This document shows, one piece after another, positions 16,705 through 25,194 of a DNA stretch of 64,000 nt. Each line of letters begins with the position of its first letter. The first letter of the stretch is position 1. A model generated the notes under the pieces. It did not search any database. It was not told the DNA's origin and saw only the letters and a program-made list of their open reading frames with translations. Source of the stretch: DASSBQ01 sp040981125 (GTDB lineage: Bacteria; Nitrospirota; Nitrospiria; Nitrospirales; Nitrospiraceae); assembly GCA_040981125.1 (NCBI GenBank), contig JANRMQ010000005.1, forward strand, positions 201,463-265,462, in the 5' to 3' direction. The position numbers and the translations under genes were made by a program.

Positions 16705-18336
16705 ATGCTTGGGCAGCTTTTTTACGTTGGCATACAAGAGCGGCAGCATGAGCGCGACCGGCGGCGAGAGCCGGCAGCGCGCGAAGCGGACACGCTCTTA
16801 GGAGGCACGGGTAACGACCTATATATCGTCGATGACGTGGGTGATGTGATCACTGAATCGGCCGGTCAAGGAACCGATACCGTTGAAAGCTCCGTCACGT
16901 ATACGCTGGTCGCGAATGTCGAGCAGCTCACGCTCACCGGGGCCGCCGCGATCAATGGAACAGGAAATACCGGGAATAACATTTTGACCGGCAACGGTGC
17001 GGCCAATGTCCTGACAGGTGGAGCAGGCAACGACACCTACATCGTAGGAACGGGGGATACGGTGATCGAGCAGGCCGGTAGCGGAACCGATACGGTACAG
17101 AGTTCCGCGTCATGGATACTGGGCAATAACGTGGAGAATCTCACGTTGACCGGAGGACTTGCGATCGACGGCACGGGGAACGGGCTCAATAACGTTATCA
17201 TAGGCAACGGCGCCGCCAATGCACTCAACGGAATGCAGGGAGCGGACCGCATGAGCGGCGGCCTGGGTGATGATAACTATGTCGTCGATAACACCGGCGA
17301 TGTGGTGACCGAGAGCCTCAATGAAGGATCTGATACCGTCCTTAGCTCTGTTACGTATACGCTTGGCGCCAACGTGGAGAACTTGACGTTAACCGGAACC
17401 GCAGCGGTGAACGGTACCGGGAATGCCCTAAACAATGTGCTGACCGGAAACAGCGCGGCCAATCGACTGACCGGAGGCGCCGGACATGACACGTATATAG
17501 TGGGGGCCGGCGACACGGTCGTGGAATCCTCCGGCGGCGGAACGGATACGGTGCAAAGTTCAGTGACTCATACGTTGGCTGCGAATGTCGAGAATCTGAC
17601 GCTCACGGGATCGGCCGCCATCAAGGGAACCGGGAACTCCTTAAACAATATACTGGTCGGCAACAACGCGGCCAACACGTTGACCGGCGGGGGAGGAAAC
17701 GACACATATGTGGTCGGAACGGGCGACACGGTCGTGGAAGCGGCCAACGGCGGTACGGATGCCGTACAGAGTTCCGTCACCTGGACACTCGGTGCAAATG
17801 TGGAGAACCTGATGCTGACCGGGACTGGGTCTGTCAATGGCACGGGCAACTCTCTCGCGAACGTGATCACCGGAAATGACGCCGCCAACTCACTAAGCGG
17901 CGGCGATGGAAACGACACGCTGGCCGGCGGCAAAGGCAACGATATTCTCAATGGAGGCCCAGGCAGCGACATCTTTCAGTTTACCCGCGGCGATGGACAG
18001 GACATTGTGCAGGATACCAGCGGTTCCTCGGACCGGATGCAGTTTGGGACGACGATCAATCCGTTCGACCTGGTCATCAGCCGACAGGCCAATGATCTCC
18101 GCCTCGCCGTTCATGGGACAGGCGATCAAGTGAGTATTCAAAACTGGTACGGCGGCGCCGCCAACCAAACCGAGGTCATACAGGCCGGCAACGGCCAGCA
18201 GTTGATGAACAATCAAGTCGATCAACTCATTCAGGCCATGGCCGCTTTTACGCAACAGTCTGGGCTGTCCTGGGATCAAGCGATCGATCAGCGGCCGCAG
18301 GATGTGCAGACCATTCTGGCGGCGAATTGGCAGTGA
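16705..18336 (+). CDS. RTX/hemolysin-type calcium-binding repeat protein, apparently 5'-truncated
   Basis: 543 residues from the ATG at 16705 (AAGAGGA 6 bp upstream); an ATG at 16663 is also open. From residue about 31 the protein is built of five repeats of roughly 73-84 residues, each with an RTX nonapeptide (GGTGNDLYI, GGAGNDTYI, GGLGDDNYV, GGAGHDTYI, GGGGNDTYV), then a TVxSSVTYTLxANVENLTLTG strand block and a GNxLNNxxxGNxAAN turn. Two more nonapeptides (GGDGNDTLAGGKGNDIL) and a terminal hemolysin-related domain (VSIQNWYGG, then ALL the way to IQAMAAF and ILAANWQ) end it. RTX proteins bind Ca and leave by type I secretion through a C-terminal signal. The first 30 residues are charged and unlike any RTX head, and composition shifts there, so the real 5' part seems lost. 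No type I secretion genes are in the window. Confidence 0.75.
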   Translation: MLGQLFYVGIQERQHERDRRREPAAREADTLLGGTGNDLYIVDDVGDVITESAGQGTDTVESSVTYTLVANVEQLTLTGAAAINGTGNTGNNILTGNGAANVLTGGAGNDTYIVGTGDTVIEQAGSGTDTVQSSASWILGNNVENLTLTGGLAIDGTGNGLNNVIIGNGAANALNGMQGADRMSGGLGDDNYVVDNTGDVVTESLNEGSDTVLSSVTYTLGANVENLTLTGTAAVNGTGNALNNVLTGNSAANRLTGGAGHDTYIVGAGDTVVESSGGGTDTVQSSVTHTLAANVENLTLTGSAAIKGTGNSLNNILVGNNAANTLTGGGGNDTYVVGTGDTVVEAANGGTDAVQSSVTWTLGANVENLMLTGTGSVNGTGNSLANVITGNDAANSLSGGDGNDTLAGGKGNDILNGGPGSDIFQFTRGDGQDIVQDTSGSSDRMQFGTTINPFDLVISRQANDLRLAVHGTGDQVSIQNWYGGAANQTEVIQAGNGQQLMNNQVDQLIQAMAAFTQQSGLSWDQAIDQRPQDVQTILAANWQ

Positions 18337-18594
18337 TGCATCGGTGAAATCCGGTGCGGCACGGCTGCGTACCGTACCGGCATGTTCTATCAGCCGGATA
18401 TGATCGATTCCTGGTCGGTTGCCTCGTCCGAGTTCTCTTTGAGAGCCGCAGTTCCGCTCTTTTCAATTAGTTCAACATGAAAATCTGACCCTCCGTAATC
18501 TTCTCGCACATACAATCTCGATTCCCTATACTCGCTTGATGGGCCGCGATCGTTTCGCGGCGGTTCATCCATGTTCACATGACAGGAGCTGCTC

Positions 18595-19197
18595 ATGAGA
18601 TCAGGCATCGCCATAGGCGCGGCGTTTCCCGATTATGAACTGCCGGATCAGACCGGAACCAGGCGGACGCTCTCCGAGCTGCAAGGCATCGATCCGATGA
18701 TTCTGGTCCTCTCCCGAGGGCATTACTGTCCGAAGGATCGCCGCCAACTTCGACATCTGGTCGACTTCTTTCCGGAAGTGAAGGTCGGCTATGCGCGCCT
18801 CGTGACCCTCTCAACCGACAATCTGCTCCAGACCAATGAGTTCCGGGATGGACTCGGAGCGCAATGGCCATTCCTGTCGGATCCAGGCCGGAAGGTGCAA
18901 AAGGATTTGGATATCGCGGAGTACACCGACCCCGACCACAATCCCATGATTCCCTACACGCTGGTGCTCGAGCCGCAGCTGAAGATCTCCAAGATCTACA
19001 ACGGCTATTGGTACTGGGGCCGCCCGTCTGTCGAGGAGCTTCGGATGGACCTGCGGGAGATCACACGAAAGATCCGTCCGGATTGGGATATCACGCTGCC
19101 GGAATTCCGTGAGGCGTGGGCGCAGGACCGCAAGCGAGCCGAGTTGTTCTATCCCTATGGCAAAACGCTGGCCGAGGTCTTCAAATCGGCCGGCTGA
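18595..19197 (+). CDS. Peroxiredoxin-like protein (AhpC/TSA family)
   Basis: 200 residues; AGGAG precedes the ATG. The thioredoxin-fold core begins IGAAFPDYELPDQTGTRRTLSEL, and the active region is LVLSRGHYC45PKDRRQL, placing a peroxidatic-type Cys after the first strand. The usual PxxxTxxC is replaced by SRGHYC, so this belongs to the less common redoxin group and could be a peroxidase or thiol reductase. The last 40 residues form an extra helical tail with RPDWDITLPEFREAW. No second (resolving) Cys is present, so a one-Cys mechanism would be needed. A small stem (18543-18561) lies in the 5' region. The alcohol dehydrogenase gene follows 80 bp later. Confidence 0.85.
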   Translation: MRSGIAIGAAFPDYELPDQTGTRRTLSELQGIDPMILVLSRGHYCPKDRRQLRHLVDFFPEVKVGYARLVTLSTDNLLQTNEFRDGLGAQWPFLSDPGRKVQKDLDIAEYTDPDHNPMIPYTLVLEPQLKISKIYNGYWYWGRPSVEELRMDLREITRKIRPDWDITLPEFREAWAQDRKRAELFYPYGKTLAEVFKSAG

Positions 19198-19277
19198 ACC
19201 ACGTGTTCTTTGCATCACCACAAACAGAACCCTTGCATAGAGTCTGACGTTCTTATTGAATGAGCCGGAGGCGGATG

Positions 19278-20297
19278 ATGGCACGGATGAAAGCGGTGCA
19301 AGCAGCGAGGGCCGGGGGCGACTGGGAAGTCGTCGAACGCGACATTCCCGAGCCGCAGTCGGGCCAGGTGCGGATCAAGGTCGAGGCCTGCGGTATTTGT
19401 CACAGCGACATGTTCGTCAAGGAGGGACATTGGCCGGGCCTGCAATACCCGCGTATCCCAGGACATGAGATCGCCGGGCGAATCGATGCGGTGGGTTCCG
19501 GCGTGGACATGTGGAAAACTGGGCAGCGCGTCGGCGTCGGCTGGCATGGAGGCCATTGCGGTCAGTGCGACTCCTGCCGGCGCGGCGACTTTGTTCTGTG
19601 CCGCTTCGGAAAAGTGTGCGGGATCAGCTACGACGGAGGGTGGGCGGAGTATGTGGTTGTACCGGCGGAGGCGGTCGCGGCTCTTCCCGAGGACCTGCCC
19701 GCCGACCAAGCGGCGCCGCTGCTGTGCGCCGGGATCACCACGTTTAATAGTTTGCGAAACAGCGGGGCCAGAGCGGGCGATCTCGTCGCCGTGCAGGGAA
19801 TCGGCGGGCTGGGGCATCTGGCGGTTCAGTATGCGGCCAAGATGGGATGTGTCACGGTGGCGGTGGCGCGAGGAAAGGACCGGGAGCCGCTGGCCAAGAA
19901 GCTCGGCGCGAGCCATTATCTCGACGCCTCGGCCGGGAATCCCGCTGAAGAACTGCTGAAGCTGGGCGGCGCGCGGGTGATTATGGCCACGGCTCCTGAC
20001 GCCAAGGCCATTGCCTCGATGGTGGAAGGGCTGGGCATCAATGGGAAACTTCTTATCCTTGCGGCGCCGGGCGAACCGGTCACGGTTAACGCCGTGACGC
20101 TGATCATGAGGCGCGCGTCGGTCCAAGGCTGGCCGTCCGGGACGGCGAAGGACAGCGAGGACACGTTGCGGTTCAGCGCCTTGTCCGGCGTGCATCCCAT
20201 GATCGAACGGTATCCGCTCGATCGAGCGCAGGAGGCCTATCAGCAGATGATGAGCGGAAAAACCCGCTTCCGTGCGGTCTTGACGATGACGACTTAA
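19278..20297 (+). CDS. Zinc-dependent alcohol dehydrogenase (MDR superfamily)
   Basis: About 339 residues. The ATG at 19278 has GGAGG 6 bp upstream; ATGs at 19260, 19275 and 19287 are alternatives. The catalytic zinc ligands are in EACGICHSDMF and PGHEIAG, plus C-AGI in PLLCAGITT. The structural-zinc lobe is HCGQCDSCRRGDFVLC. The nucleotide-binding motif is GIGGLGHLAVQYAAKMG, and the residue after strand 2 (AVARGKDRE) suggests NADP rather than NAD. This AdhP/CAD-like group oxidises primary alcohols or reduces aldehydes. It precedes the OsmC gene by 25 bp, so the pair may be an operon for aldehyde and hydroperoxide removal. Confidence 0.92.
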   Translation: MARMKAVQAARAGGDWEVVERDIPEPQSGQVRIKVEACGICHSDMFVKEGHWPGLQYPRIPGHEIAGRIDAVGSGVDMWKTGQRVGVGWHGGHCGQCDSCRRGDFVLCRFGKVCGISYDGGWAEYVVVPAEAVAALPEDLPADQAAPLLCAGITTFNSLRNSGARAGDLVAVQGIGGLGHLAVQYAAKMGCVTVAVARGKDREPLAKKLGASHYLDASAGNPAEELLKLGGARVIMATAPDAKAIASMVEGLGINGKLLILAAPGEPVTVNAVTLIMRRASVQGWPSGTAKDSEDTLRFSALSGVHPMIERYPLDRAQEAYQQMMSGKTRFRAVLTMTT

Positions 20298-20322
20298 CGA
20301 CGATTTAACCAGGGAGGGCGAT

Positions 20323-20748
20323 ATGAAACGGAATGCTTCGGCGGAATGGCAAGGAGACCTGAAAACCGGCAAGGGAACAGTATCGACGGAAAGTACCGTG
20401 CTGTCCAAGGCGCAATATTCCTTCGGCACGCGATTCGAAAGTGGCAAGGGGACGAATCCGGAAGAATTGATCGCGGCCGCGCATGCAGGCTGCTTTACCA
20501 TGGCGCTCTCCGGCCAGCTCGGCAGTGCCGGCCTGACCCCTCAGCAATTGAATACGACAGCAACCGTGACTTTCGAGAAGCTCGACGCCGGGTGGAGCGT
20601 GACGCAGATCCATCTCGACGTGAAGGGCAAGGTGCCCAATGCCGATCAGGCTGCCTGGGAAAAAGCGACCCAGGCGGCGAAAACCGGCTGCCCGATCTCG
20701 AAGCTGCTCAATACCAAGATTACGATGGACGCGAAGTTGGAAGCCTGA
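20323..20748 (+). CDS. OsmC-family peroxiredoxin
   Basis: 141 residues, typical of the OsmC subfamily, which reduces organic hydroperoxides. Both conserved cysteines are visible: Cys57 in EELIAAAHAGCFTMALS and Cys123 in KTGCPISKLLN. The N-terminus (ASAEWQGDLKTGKGTVS) and GTNPEELI are family hallmarks. Ribosome site AGGGAGGGC precedes the ATG. It follows the alcohol dehydrogenase by 25 bp and is followed 49 bp later by the DUF1499 membrane protein. In Escherichia coli osmC is stress-induced; no regulator site could be recognised here. Assignment is firm. Confidence 0.94.
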   Translation: MKRNASAEWQGDLKTGKGTVSTESTVLSKAQYSFGTRFESGKGTNPEELIAAAHAGCFTMALSGQLGSAGLTPQQLNTTATVTFEKLDAGWSVTQIHLDVKGKVPNADQAAWEKATQAAKTGCPISKLLNTKITMDAKLEA

Positions 20749-20797
20749 GAGGCGGAACTAACTCAATCCTGGTCAACCCGGAGCGAGGGTTGCGTGC

Positions 20798-21526
20798 ATG
20801 AACCGTTCGGGATTAGTTCCGGCCGGCGGGTTGGTGCTGGCGGTCATCTGCGCCGCCGCGGCGGTGCTGGCCGGACTCGGCAGCCGATGGGACTGGTGGC
20901 ACTTTCGCATGGGATTCCAGATTCTCACCTGGGCGGCTTATGGAGCGCTGGCGGCGGCGGTGCTCTCGGCCGGCGGCATCGTCATGGCGCTGCTGTCGGC
21001 CCGCCCCCGCGCTCTCTTGCCCGCGTTCATCGGGCTGGCGTTGGGACTCGTCGTTGCCGGAGTTCCATGGCAGCAGAAACTTACGGCGCAGCGAGTGCCG
21101 CCCATTCACGACATTACGACCGACACGGAGACTCCACCGGTATTTGTCGCCGTCTTGGCGCTCCGGAAGGATGCGCCCAATCCCGCCGACTATGGAGGTC
21201 CGGACATCGCCGCCCAGCAGCGCGCCGCCTATGCCGACCTCCGGCCGTTTCATGTGAATATCTCTCCCGAGCAGGCGTTCGGCAAAGCGCTGGCCGCCGC
21301 CCGCGACATGGGTTGGGACATCGTGGCGGCCGATCCGTCGGAAGGCCGCATCGAAGCGACGGATACCACGTTCTGGTTCGGCTTTAAGGATGATGTGGTC
21401 GTTCGGATCGTGAACGCCGATCAAGGCAGCCGCATCGATGTGCGCTCCGTCTCGCGAGTCGGGAAGAGCGACGTCGGCGCCAATGCCAGACGAATCCGGT
21501 CCTACATCGAGCGCCTGAGCGGTTAA
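20798..21526 (+). CDS. DUF1499 domain membrane protein
   Basis: 242 residues. Three hydrophobic segments (about 7-28, 39-64 and 71-90) precede a soluble DUF1499 domain of about 140 residues. The domain is marked by PPIHDITTDTETPP, DYGGPDIAAQQRAAYADLRP, then DMGWDIVAADPSEGRIEATDTTFWFGFKDD-type strands and RIDVRSVSRVGKSDVGANA near the end, ending RIRSYIERL. DUF1499 has no settled function. The fusion to an N-terminal membrane unit is a common architecture. The gene closes the plus-strand run that begins with the alcohol dehydrogenase. Downstream, on the other strand, is the HxlR regulator. Confidence 0.85.
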   Translation: MNRSGLVPAGGLVLAVICAAAAVLAGLGSRWDWWHFRMGFQILTWAAYGALAAAVLSAGGIVMALLSARPRALLPAFIGLALGLVVAGVPWQQKLTAQRVPPIHDITTDTETPPVFVAVLALRKDAPNPADYGGPDIAAQQRAAYADLRPFHVNISPEQAFGKALAAARDMGWDIVAADPSEGRIEATDTTFWFGFKDDVVVRIVNADQGSRIDVRSVSRVGKSDVGANARRIRSYIERLSG

Positions 21527-21662
21527 GCTGCCGCCCGTTCTTCCAACACCGGTGAGAGTGTCCACCCACGTCAATACGACTCGCGCCTGCAACGTCATCT
21601 CCTCGTACGACTCCGTCACATCGAGTGGTCGAGATGTCACGACGGTATTCGGCTCGGTTCGG

Positions 21663-21980
21663 TCACTTGTCCGAGGACGTATGTTCGACGCCCCACCGGT
21701 GCATTGCCTCCACGACGGGTTTGAGACTCATGCCCAGGGGGGTAACCGAGTATTCCACTTTGGGAGGCACCTGGGCATAGACCGTTCGCGCGACGATGCC
21801 GTTCCGTTCCATGTCCCGGAGTTGCTGAGTGAGCACCTTCTGTGTCACACCCCTGAGCGCGCGGTGCAATTCAGAGAAGCGTTTGACGCCCTGGAAGAGA
21901 TACCACAAGATCACGATCTTCCATCTGCCCCCGATGAGTTTCGCTGTTGTTTCTGCCGGACAGAGAGGAGACTGGTTCAC
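21663..21980 (-). CDS. HxlR-family winged-helix transcription regulator
   Basis: 105 residues from a GTG at 21980, chosen because AAGGAG lies 6 bp upstream; the open frame extends further but that part is not HxlR-like. The family pattern is CP-AETTAKLIGGRWKIVILWYL, then GVKRFSELHRALRGVTQKVLTQQLRDMERNGIV split over the recognition helix, then the wing (PPKVEYSVTPLG) and MHRWG. HxlR regulators sense aldehydes, quinones or thiol stress, some through the N-terminal Cys; here the Cys is at residue 7. It is divergent from the pirin gene, which it probably controls together with itself. The 7-bp inverted repeat in between is a candidate site. Confidence 0.9.
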   Translation of the reverse strand: MNQSPLCPAETTAKLIGGRWKIVILWYLFQGVKRFSELHRALRGVTQKVLTQQLRDMERNGIVARTVYAQVPPKVEYSVTPLGMSLKPVVEAMHRWGVEHTSSDK

Positions 21981-21997
21981 CGGTTCTCCTTGGCGCC

Positions 21998-22029
21998 GCC
22001 GGTATCCAATCGGTGCCTGCCGTACCGGC
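21998..22029 (+). promoter_or_regulatory. Inverted repeat between hxlR-like gene and pirin gene
   Basis: GCCGGTA (21998-22004) and TACCGGC (22023-22029) are exact inverted copies 18 bp apart, 18-49 bp upstream of the HxlR start codon. A weak promoter for pirin (TTGTTT 22040-22045, TATACA 22062-22067, 16-bp gap) lies just beyond. This fits an autoregulatory operator, but no HxlR consensus was recognised. Confidence 0.4.
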
Positions 22030-22134
22030 TGGTGCCTTCTTGTTTTCGCGTAGATCCGTCTTATACAGAAACCCGGCACGGCGAGCCAGATGAAAAACGA
22101 GAGAGGGAAATCAGCCAAGGAAAGGAGCGGCACC

Positions 22135-22890
22135 ATGACGACGACAGGAAAGCAGGACGCGATGCAACCGTCCGTGGACATCAGACGGAGTGGCGAGCGC
22201 TTCCATACCAGCATCGATTGGCTGGACTCCCGGCACAGCTTCAGTTTCTCGCATCATTATGATCGGGCCAATACGCACCACGGCCTCTTGCTCGTGAGCA
22301 ATGATGACGTAGTGAAGCCCAACATGGGCTTCCAGACTCATCCCCATCGGGATATGGAGATCGTGACGTGGGTGTTGGACGGCGAGCTCGAACATAAGGA
22401 TTCGGAGGGGCACCATGGCATCATCTACCCGGGGTTGGCTCAACGGATGAGCGCGGGGACGGGAATTTGGCACTCCGAGCTGAATCCGCAGGGAGACAAG
22501 GACGTGCATTTCATCCAGATGTGGGTCCCCCCGGACACCGAGCGAATCAAGCCCGGCTATGAACAGCTCGACATCAACAAGGAACTGGCCAAGGGCGGAC
22601 TCGTGCCGATCGCGTCCGGCCGCGGGCATGACGCGGCTGTTTCGATCAGCCAGAAAGCGGCCGTGCTGTGGGGCGGCAGGCTTCAACCGGGCGAGTCGGT
22701 CGCAGTTCCGGATGCCCGCTATGTCCATGTGTTCGTGGCCAAAGGCGCAGTCGAATTGGAAGACGCCGGGTCCCTGCATGCCGGTGACGCGGTGCGGCTC
22801 ACAGCGGCCGGAGCCCGGCGCTTGGTTGCCGACCCGTTGCAAGGAGCCGAGGTGTTGATTTGGGAGACGGATATTGAACTCGAGGCGTGA
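22135..22890 (+). CDS. Pirin family protein
   Basis: 251 residues from the ATG at 22135 (AAAGGAG 7 bp upstream); an open frame from 22090 adds 15 residues with no ribosome site. Pirins are bicupin iron proteins; bacterial ones can act as quercetin 2,3-dioxygenases or redox sensors. The metal ligands of the N-terminal cupin are present: H69-P-H71 in FQTHPHRDMEIVTWVL, and H113 and E115 in GTGIWHSELNP. SFSHHYDRANTHHG is the family's first-strand signature. The C-terminal cupin (YVHVFVAKGAVEL) lacks obvious metal ligands, as usual. Divergent to HxlR, so quinone, aldehyde or oxidant induction is likely. DUF5069 follows 79 bp later. Confidence 0.93.
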   Translation: MTTTGKQDAMQPSVDIRRSGERFHTSIDWLDSRHSFSFSHHYDRANTHHGLLLVSNDDVVKPNMGFQTHPHRDMEIVTWVLDGELEHKDSEGHHGIIYPGLAQRMSAGTGIWHSELNPQGDKDVHFIQMWVPPDTERIKPGYEQLDINKELAKGGLVPIASGRGHDAAVSISQKAAVLWGGRLQPGESVAVPDARYVHVFVAKGAVELEDAGSLHAGDAVRLTAAGARRLVADPLQGAEVLIWETDIELEA

Positions 22891-22969
22891 GTGGAGTATC
22901 TACAGGAAGATCAATGGCAACGATCGGTCAGGTAGAGACACGGAAGATGAATGACCCGGTGAGGATTCG

Positions 22970-23320
22970 ATGAAACAAGATCTCGAGAAGGTCAAAGAGT
23001 TGGCCCGTGACTTACGAGATGACAAGGCCTCGCCACGCGGCCCGCATGTCACACTAAGCGGCTATGCATTGGCCGCTCGTGCCTTGGACAAGTGCCGCTC
23101 CGCGCTGATCGGCTGGCAGGGCGACTATCTGTCGAACTGTCCGCTGGATCAACGGTGGCTCAAGTTTGCTGGAATCGATTACCAATCGTTCCGGTCCTAT
23201 GTTGCGACCGGCGCGACGGACGAGCAGATCGCCGCCTGGATCGGCGAGCATGCCAGGAAGCGGCCGCCCGCCGAGATCGAGGCGTGGAACAAACAGGAAG
23301 GCGCGGTCCAGCTGAGCTGA
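22970..23320 (+). CDS. DUF5069 domain protein
   Basis: 116 residues; GGTGAGG lies before the ATG. The central block is the DUF5069 pattern: YALAARALDKCRSALIGWQG, LSNCPLDQRWLKFAGID, and a C-terminal TDEQIAAWIGEHARKR helix. The family has no known activity. There are no transmembrane segments or signal peptide, so it is probably cytosolic. Two cysteines (in DKCRS and NCPLDQ) are conserved-looking. It is the last plus-strand gene before the two minus-strand secreted-protein genes and may be cotranscribed with pirin. Confidence 0.85.
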   Translation: MKQDLEKVKELARDLRDDKASPRGPHVTLSGYALAARALDKCRSALIGWQGDYLSNCPLDQRWLKFAGIDYQSFRSYVATGATDEQIAAWIGEHARKRPPAEIEAWNKQEGAVQLS

Positions 23321-23354
23321 TCCCCTTCCCTTCGACATTCTAAGAAGCAGCCCA

Positions 23355-24422
23355 TCAGTACCCCTGATCATCCTGGGCCGGTACAGCACCGGGCAAGAGC
23401 CGCACGTATTTGCACTTGACCCTCATGCCCGAGAACGCCTTGCCTTCCGCCACGTAGACCGTGAATCCGGCCGCCACCTGCCCCTCGGGCCAGGTGGACC
23501 AAACATGCCATCCTTGCCTGTCACCATTGCCCGGCCCGGTGTAGGCGCCGTGGTTGGGGCAGTTCGGCTGCTCGTCTGTGATGATCGGGTCGTTCAAGGT
23601 CGCAACGTGCTCGTTCATGGACGACACCTGGCCCGCCCGGACCGCAAGGCCTTTGACTTCCAATCGACCTTTGCGGCCGACAAGCGGACTCGGCGGCACA
23701 TCCGCGAGGGTGGCATGGTGATTGAGGCAGACTTGAATGGCGCGCACGAATCGATGTTTTGCCGGATTGAACCCGACTTTGCTCATACCGATATGATTCG
23801 TGAGGCTTCCTTTGCACGCGGGGAGTTCCACTCGAGCCAATAATCGCTGGTCCTGATCCTTGGAGAAACGAGGGTCGATCATGTTTCCCCACAACTGTAG
23901 CCGGCACGGATTATTGTGGCCCTCGATAAGATTGATGCGGTTGATCGCATAGTAGTGATCCGGATTGGGCAAGCGCACATCGAGTCCAATGTCGACCTCG
24001 ACCGGATAGGCCGTCGGATGGGGCAGCTCCACCGTCGTGCCAGAACCGCGCTCGATCGATAACGTGTCCGCCCCGGTGCCGGAAATGCAGGGGCTATGGG
24101 TCTTGCCGTCCGGACAATCGGGGAGGCGAGCAGGAGAGCGATCGTTCGGATCGGGCGGCGGTGGCGGGACATGCGGGTGATCCGATAATTGAAGGAAGCG
24201 TAACGCGGTCCTCACGATGACATCCGATCCGGCTTTGGCCCAGAACCCGTTGGTCAGGACGACCGACTCGGGATCGGCATACTCTTTCGTCACGCCGGCT
24301 TCCACGACCGACGTGGTCCTTAGTTCAGATGGCCGCTCTTTCTCCGGTGCGGCCTGGGAGAGAGGGGCCGCGAGCAGCGAAGCAAATGTTATCGCCACGA
24401 TCCAGGTTGGTATGGCATTCAT
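23355..24422 (-). CDS. Secreted protein of unknown function
   Basis: 355 residues with a clear signal peptide (IVAITFASLLAAPLSQA, cleavage after A24-25). I do not recognise the family. The mature part starts with a Ser/Thr-rich strand region, has a Pro-rich stretch (HVPPPPPDPND) and a Cys-containing loop (PDCPDGKTHSPCISG), then a beta-rich middle (EVDIGLDVRLPNPDHYYAINRINLIE) and a last part WHVWSTWPEGQVAAGFTVYVAEG. Five or more Cys residues suggest disulfides. It starts 31 bp after the neighbouring gene (24454-25194) on the same strand, with AAAGGA before the ATG, so the pair is an operon. The upstream partner ends with a phage tail-fibre-like chaperone motif. Confidence 0.7.
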   Translation of the reverse strand: MNAIPTWIVAITFASLLAAPLSQAAPEKERPSELRTTSVVEAGVTKEYADPESVVLTNGFWAKAGSDVIVRTALRFLQLSDHPHVPPPPPDPNDRSPARLPDCPDGKTHSPCISGTGADTLSIERGSGTTVELPHPTAYPVEVDIGLDVRLPNPDHYYAINRINLIEGHNNPCRLQLWGNMIDPRFSKDQDQRLLARVELPACKGSLTNHIGMSKVGFNPAKHRFVRAIQVCLNHHATLADVPPSPLVGRKGRLEVKGLAVRAGQVSSMNEHVATLNDPIITDEQPNCPNHGAYTGPGNGDRQGWHVWSTWPEGQVAAGFTVYVAEGKAFSGMRVKCKYVRLLPGAVPAQDDQGY

Positions 24423-24453
24423 AGCTGTAATCCTTTCTCCAGCGTGACGGCTG

Positions 24454-25194
24454 TTACTCTGCGCTACGAGGCGATGGATTTACGCGGCTCTGCTCCATGA
24501 CGGCAAGCTGGCGTTGTAACTGGTCGATGGTCTTGTGCTGTTCGATCAAGTGGAGCGTCAACTCTTCGATCTTGAGCAGCAGCTTCGCCTGCATGGCCCC
24601 GAGACTGATGCCGTCTTGCTCTACTTCGGTGGCGCTGGGAATGTCGGGGAGGTGATGGTTGGCTCGGATGAACTCTTCGACTTCTCCCAAACTCTTGAGT
24701 CGATAGCCGGGATCGAACGCATAGTCGGCCCACTCGCTGATCAGCTTCACGCGGACCTCTTCGGCCAGGATCTTTCCGCCCACGGCCAAACTATAATCGG
24801 CCGGGACGTGTGCGGTCAGGTTGTTCGTGCCGATCACTGCCTTTCGATGCACAGCCAAATCGATGTCGGGATACAGCAGGCCGACCTTACTCCTGGCTCC
24901 GCCTATATAGGTGCGTTCGGTGTCTATCTCGAAGCGCCTGACGGGGTCGTCTTTCCAAGTGGCGCCCGCGCTGAACAACACATGCTTCTCTCCCTCCAGC
25001 GGACGATACAGTTCCAGAAGCGCTTTCGCATCCGCGACTTCCGATGCCGGGCCGAGCACCACAGGCCCCTGCCTGGTGATCCGTCCATTCGGACCGGGTG
25101 CGCCGCTCCATTGTTGCGCATAAGAAAGGCTGTCCAGCGCGGAAAGCGCCAAAGCCGTAGAAAGTAAGATCCCGATGGGGCTGATTGCCTTCAT
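24454..25194 (-). CDS. Secreted protein with tail-fibre/endosialidase-chaperone-like C-terminus
   Basis: 246 residues from the ATG at 25194, which has GGAGG 7 bp upstream. A signal peptide (SPIGILLSTALALSALDSLSYA) is followed by a short Gly/Pro linker, a beta region (HVLFSAGATWKDDPVRRFEID), repeats of short strands (GLLYPDIDLAVHRKAVIGTN), and a C-terminus typical of surface fibre proteins: WADYAFDPGYRLKSLGEVEE, HHLPDIPSATEVEQDG, then SLGAMQAKLLLKIEELTLH and a coiled coil. This kind of tail occurs in phage fibres and in Bacteroidetes surface proteins and helps trimerisation. Its job outside a phage is unknown. It heads the operon with the protein of unknown function downstream. Confidence 0.75.
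   Translation of the reverse strand: MKAISPIGILLSTALALSALDSLSYAQQWSGAPGPNGRITRQGPVVLGPASEVADAKALLELYRPLEGEKHVLFSAGATWKDDPVRRFEIDTERTYIGGARSKVGLLYPDIDLAVHRKAVIGTNNLTAHVPADYSLAVGGKILAEEVRVKLISEWADYAFDPGYRLKSLGEVEEFIRANHHLPDIPSATEVEQDGISLGAMQAKLLLKIEELTLHLIEQHKTIDQLQRQLAVMEQSRVNPSPRSAE

Noticed and set aside
17037..17972. Long minus-strand frames across the RTX repeats
   Set aside because: They are antisense to the repeats and their repetitive composition (Pro/Val/Ser-rich) is a by-product of the Gly/Asn/Thr repeats.
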